From Pedobacter sp. Hv1 (GTDB lineage Bacteria > Bacteroidota > Bacteroidia > Sphingobacteriales > Sphingobacteriaceae), in contig NZ_LLWP01000003.1 of the NCBI RefSeq assembly GCF_001412215.1, forward strand, positions 186,001 to 250,000: a stretch of 64,000 bases of DNA, given 5' to 3'. The first letter of the stretch is position 1. Every line of letters begins with the position of its first letter. Positions 61,561 through 64,000 of this stretch are shown here, one piece after another. The translations under genes and the position numbers were made by a program. Below the pieces are notes generated by a model. It saw only the letters and a program-made list of their open reading frames with translations, had not been told where the DNA came from and did not search any database.

Positions 61561-63129
61561 TTAGTTTAACATTTCGGTTTTAAACCAACGTTCTTTCAGT
61601 ATCTCATCTACACGATCAAAGTAAATCTGCTTAAAGCTCTTGGTAGTAAGTGGATCTATTTTTCTAAAGAATTTCTCAGGTTTAATGCTTGATATATATT
61701 CGAAACCACAGGCTTCCATCATTTCTGCAATGGCATTGAGCGTATGGCGATGGTAATTGGCTACCCTTACTTTTTTATCGGTTACTTTTAATCCTTGGTA
61801 AAGGCTTTTTTCTTGTGTGGCAATCCCTGCAGGGCAGTGCCCACTATCGCATTTTAAAGCTTGAATACATCCTAAAGAAAACATCATCCCTCTGGCACTG
61901 TAACAGGCGCTTGCACCTAAAGCCAATACCTTCATTACATCAAAAGCGGTAATGATTTTACCAGACGCGATTACCTTCACGCTTTGCTGCAAGCCAAACA
62001 GATGCAGCGTTTGTGTTACAAAAGCAACAGCATCATACAATGGCATGCCAATGCTATCTGTAAATTCTAATGGTGCAGCCCCAGTACCACCTTCGGCACC
62101 ATCAACGGTAATAAAATCAGGGATAATCCCTGTTAAGGTAATGGCCTCGCATATTTTAACAAATTCCTGTTTGTTACCAATGCACAGTTTAAAACCAACA
62201 GGCTTGTAACCGGAAAGGGTTCTTAAGAAACCTACAAAACGGATCATATCAACCGGATTGGCAAAGCTACTGTGTGCTGGTGGCGAGTATACCGTAGTGA
62301 GAGGGGTTACATTCCTAATTGCTGCAATTTCAACTGTATTTTTACCAGCTGGTAATATCCCACCATGCCCAGGTTTAGCCCCTTGCGAAAGCTTCAGCTC
62401 AATCATTTTCACCTTTTCTTGTGCTGCAACGGCTTTAAATAATGGTGGGCTAAACTTACCAAATGCATCTCTGCAACCAAAGTACCCAGTTCCAATCTGC
62501 CATATCAAATCGCCACCTTGCAAATGATATTCACTAATGCCCCCTTCGCCAGTATTGTGTGCAAAACCTCCTATTTTGGCTCCTTCATTTAACGAGGCAA
62601 TGGCCGTTTTACTTAAGGCACCATAACTCATGGCACCAATATTCAGAATGCTTGCACTGTAATGCTGTTTACATAAATTATTCCCAATAGTTACCCTTAA
62701 ATTGTGTTTTACCTTTAGCGGGAATATAGAATGTGACACCCATTCGTACCCTGGTTTATTGGGGTCTTCTTGCATGCCAAATGCAACGGTCTGTCTTACA
62801 TCTTTTGCCCTTTGGTAAACAATAGAACGTTGCCTTCTGCTAAAGGGTTTTCCATCTAAATCTGATTCTAAAAAGTATTGTCGCAACTCTGGACTGATGG
62901 ACTCAAAGAAATAGCGGAAATAGCCTAATAAAGGGAAATTATAAAGAATGGTATGTTGTTTTTGAAATACATTATATAGGGCTAACAGCAATAGTCCAAC
63001 GGTAAAGGGCAATAGCCAGAACCAATGGGTGGATGTAAACATGGCTTTAAAAAGCACAAATGCATTAAGGCCGATTAGTGCTAAAATAATAATAGCTCTA
63101 ATCGAAGGTCTTTTCAGATCTCGAAACAT
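61561..63129 (-). CDS. FMN-binding glutamate synthase family protein, membrane-anchored
   Basis: A 522-residue protein with two N-terminal hydrophobic helices (about 13-51) and the FMN-binding domain of glutamate synthase (GltB/GltS family) in the rest: NTGEGGISEYHLQGGDLIWQ, GADKPGHGG-like AKPGHGGILP, DGAEGGTGAAPLEF and a C-terminal ALKCDSGHCPAGIATQ with Cys residues that could hold an Fe-S cluster. The amidotransferase domain is absent. Homologues are often of uncertain function and may oxidise amino acids or transfer electrons rather than make glutamate. Confidence 0.87.
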   Translation of the reverse strand: MFRDLKRPSIRAIIILALIGLNAFVLFKAMFTSTHWFWLLPFTVGLLLLALYNVFQKQHTILYNFPLLGYFRYFFESISPELRQYFLESDLDGKPFSRRQRSIVYQRAKDVRQTVAFGMQEDPNKPGYEWVSHSIFPLKVKHNLRVTIGNNLCKQHYSASILNIGAMSYGALSKTAIASLNEGAKIGGFAHNTGEGGISEYHLQGGDLIWQIGTGYFGCRDAFGKFSPPLFKAVAAQEKVKMIELKLSQGAKPGHGGILPAGKNTVEIAAIRNVTPLTTVYSPPAHSSFANPVDMIRFVGFLRTLSGYKPVGFKLCIGNKQEFVKICEAITLTGIIPDFITVDGAEGGTGAAPLEFTDSIGMPLYDAVAFVTQTLHLFGLQQSVKVIASGKIITAFDVMKVLALGASACYSARGMMFSLGCIQALKCDSGHCPAGIATQEKSLYQGLKVTDKKVRVANYHRHTLNAIAEMMEACGFEYISSIKPEKFFRKIDPLTTKSFKQIYFDRVDEILKERWFKTEMLN

Positions 63130-63167
63130 GGAAATAGAAATTAATTTTGAAAAAAGGAAATACTAGA

Positions 63168-63208
63168 AAAATCCCCCAGACCTAAACAGTTGTTTTAAAA
63201 GACTGGGG
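63168..63208 (-). terminator. Terminator overlapping the stop of the short CCC ORF
   Basis: On the minus strand CCCCAG...CTGGGG closes a stem with an internal TAAA/TTTA part, followed by ATTTTTC. It begins inside the last codons of the ORF at 63195-63356. Confidence 0.6.
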
Positions 63209-63356
63209 CGGTAGTATTGAAGTCCTTAAAGGCAGAGAAAAAATATAACTCGCAGCAACAGCCGTTGTATGCTTTGGTACAAGCAGTACTATTCCCTACA
63301 ATAGCCGTTGGGGTATTGTTAATAGGAAAGCTGATATGAACATTGCTGTTTTTCAT
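63195..63356 (-). CDS. Candidate small Cys-containing peptide
   Basis: A 53-codon ORF from ATG 63356 to TAA. The residues include N-G-C-C-C-E-L-Y-F-F at 31-40 and one more Cys at 26. There is no double-glycine or classical signal peptide. A perfect -7 box TAGGTTTG sits 7 bases upstream of the ATG, so the message would be almost leaderless, and a terminator overlaps the stop. I recognise no family. The promoter-ORF-terminator order is the main support. Confidence 0.35.
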   Translation of the reverse strand: MKNSNVHISFPINNTPTAIVGNSTACTKAYNGCCCELYFFSAFKDFNTTAPVF

Positions 63357-63363
63357 CTGAGCA

Positions 63364-63371
63364 CAAACCTA
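63364..63371 (-). promoter_or_regulatory. -7 box TAGGTTTG before the short ORF
   Basis: Exact TAnnTTTG match on the minus strand, 7 bases upstream of the ATG at 63356. No strong -33 TTTG. Confidence 0.45.
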
Positions 63372-63664
63372 GCAATTATTCTGTACTAAAAAGAAGATTT
63401 ATGCTTTAATGGGTGATTTTACAGCATTTTGACAACATTCTGATCAACAGAAGAAGCTTTAAACCACCAGAAATGTTAATGAGTTTGTATAGCAGGCACT
63501 ACAATTTTGCTTCAATCAACTCGCTCAAATGTTCATCAAACCAGTTTCGCTATTAATAACTGTAAATCAATTACTTAACACTTAAAAACCCTTATATATA
63601 AGCTTTAGTTGATGAGTTTTGGCATGGTTATTACAGTTAGTCTTGTAGATTAACAACATAAACT

Positions 63665-64000
63665 ATGAAAAAATTATTCGTTATTGGTTTTGGTTTAGTG
63701 CTATCTGCTTTAACCTTAACTACTAAAGCACAAAACATGGATGCCAAATTTGGGATCAAAGCTGGTGGTAATTTAATGATGGGCGGAAAGTTTGAAGCAG
63801 GTGGTGCTTCTTATACCTCTAAATATGTTCCAGGATTTCAGGCCGGAATCTTTTTAGATCTTCCATTAAGTGAAAGATTGTCGTTTATGCCAGAGGTGAT
63901 GTATGCCCAAAAAGGTTCAAAATTTGAAGGAAGTATTTCTAGTACTACTGGCGAGATTAGAACAAAAGCAGCTTATATCGATATTCCAGTATTGTTGGCC
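63665..64000 (+). CDS. Outer-membrane beta-barrel protein, PorT family (partial)
   Basis: 112 codons are present before the right edge. The product has a signal peptide ending TTKAQ (residue 23), then GIKAGGNLMMGG and barrel strands FQAGIFLDLPLSERLSFMPEVMYAQKG, ending in YIDIPVLLA at the edge. It closely resembles the barrel at 59901 in layout (GAKAGVNISN, then FIDIPILASIRL), so the two are paralogues flanking the GreA/B-glutamate synthase-like block. Confidence 0.82.
   Translation, partial: MKKLFVIGFGLVLSALTLTTKAQNMDAKFGIKAGGNLMMGGKFEAGGASYTSKYVPGFQAGIFLDLPLSERLSFMPEVMYAQKGSKFEGSISSTTGEIRTKAAYIDIPVLLA

Larger units (their letters stand above)
63130..63664. other. 535-bp region between glutamate synthase-like and barrel genes
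   Basis: It holds the short Cys-containing ORF with its -7 box and terminator (63168-63371). The rest (63372-63664) is AT-rich upstream DNA of the barrel gene at 63665, with TTTTGG at about 63616 and TAGTCTTG at about 63638 as weak promoter-like words. Confidence 0.5.

Noticed and set aside
1..64000. CRISPR array, prophage or rRNA operon
   Set aside because: No regularly spaced short repeats, phage structural genes or rRNA-like sequence seen in reading through.

Overview
The window looks like chromosomal DNA of a Sphingobacteriaceae bacterium (Bacteroidota), most likely Pedobacter or a close relative. By eye it is AT-rich, start codons lack Shine-Dalgarno sequences, and several promoters carry the Bacteroidota -7 box TAnnTTTG. 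Supporting genes are gldD, the futalosine menaquinone enzymes MqnB and MqnD, an Oar-type TonB-dependent receptor, a bacterial ComA, a GIN-domain protein and double-glycine leader peptides. No prophage, CRISPR array, plasmid or integrative element is visible. The gene order reads as core chromosome with one small accessory patch at about 41.8-43.3 kb.

Layout. 1-3.5 kb: the N-terminal part of a membrane sensor protein cut by the window edge, fabD, and a folE-PTPS pair. 3.6-16 kb: an exostosin-like glycosyltransferase, mqnB-mqnD, a long minus-strand run (TPR protein, comA, aroE, gldD, alpha/beta hydrolase, MBL hydrolase, LolC/E-like permease, lipoprotein), an NTF2-like secreted protein and an ALDH7-type dehydrogenase. 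16-29.6 kb: GIN-domain protein, large SNF2 helicase, aat, small envelope proteins, App1 phosphatase, lipid kinase, an rbfA-hemolysin III-M23 peptidase-TonB-domain operon, alginate lyase-like protein, hflX. 29.6-33 kb: trpE, a PchB-like chorismate mutase, trpG and trpC behind a leader peptide and attenuator. 33-41.8 kb: small membrane proteins, a TonB-dependent receptor, and two overlapping amidohydrolase-family genes, the second lacking the metal-binding HxH. 43.3-64 kb: Lrp regulator, tex, pdhB, VOC and GNAT proteins, a REP-associated transposase with a GC-rich palindrome, an AddAB-like helicase/nuclease pair, tcdA and a TatD-like hydrolase, thioredoxin-like protein, GH3 enzyme, two outer-membrane barrels, two short GreA/B-like proteins and an FMN-binding glutamate synthase-like enzyme.

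The most unusual part is 41.8-43.25 kb, all on the minus strand. A strong promoter (TTTG-N21-TATGTTTG) is followed by two tandem tRNA-like genes and a strong intrinsic terminator. Both tRNA-like genes have the same 68-nt class II (Leu-like) body, a GUC (Asp) anticodon loop, a conserved U-U mismatch in the anticodon stem, and enormous variable arms of 41 and 72 nt. Where the two copies differ in helices the changes are compensatory. Just downstream lie two genes for 68- and 71-residue peptides with near-identical double-glycine leaders and an identical eight-cysteine spacing, but otherwise diversified cores. Each has its own conserved promoter, inverted repeat and terminator. No maturation enzyme or exporter is nearby.

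Other second-tier signals are the trp attenuator (26-residue leader with W-Q-W), the PchB-like gene inside the trp operon, 21-bp-phased GTTCGTC repeats upstream of the GIN-domain gene, a REP-like palindrome beside a RAYT gene, and a 53-codon ORF with a CCC motif at 63.2-63.4 kb.
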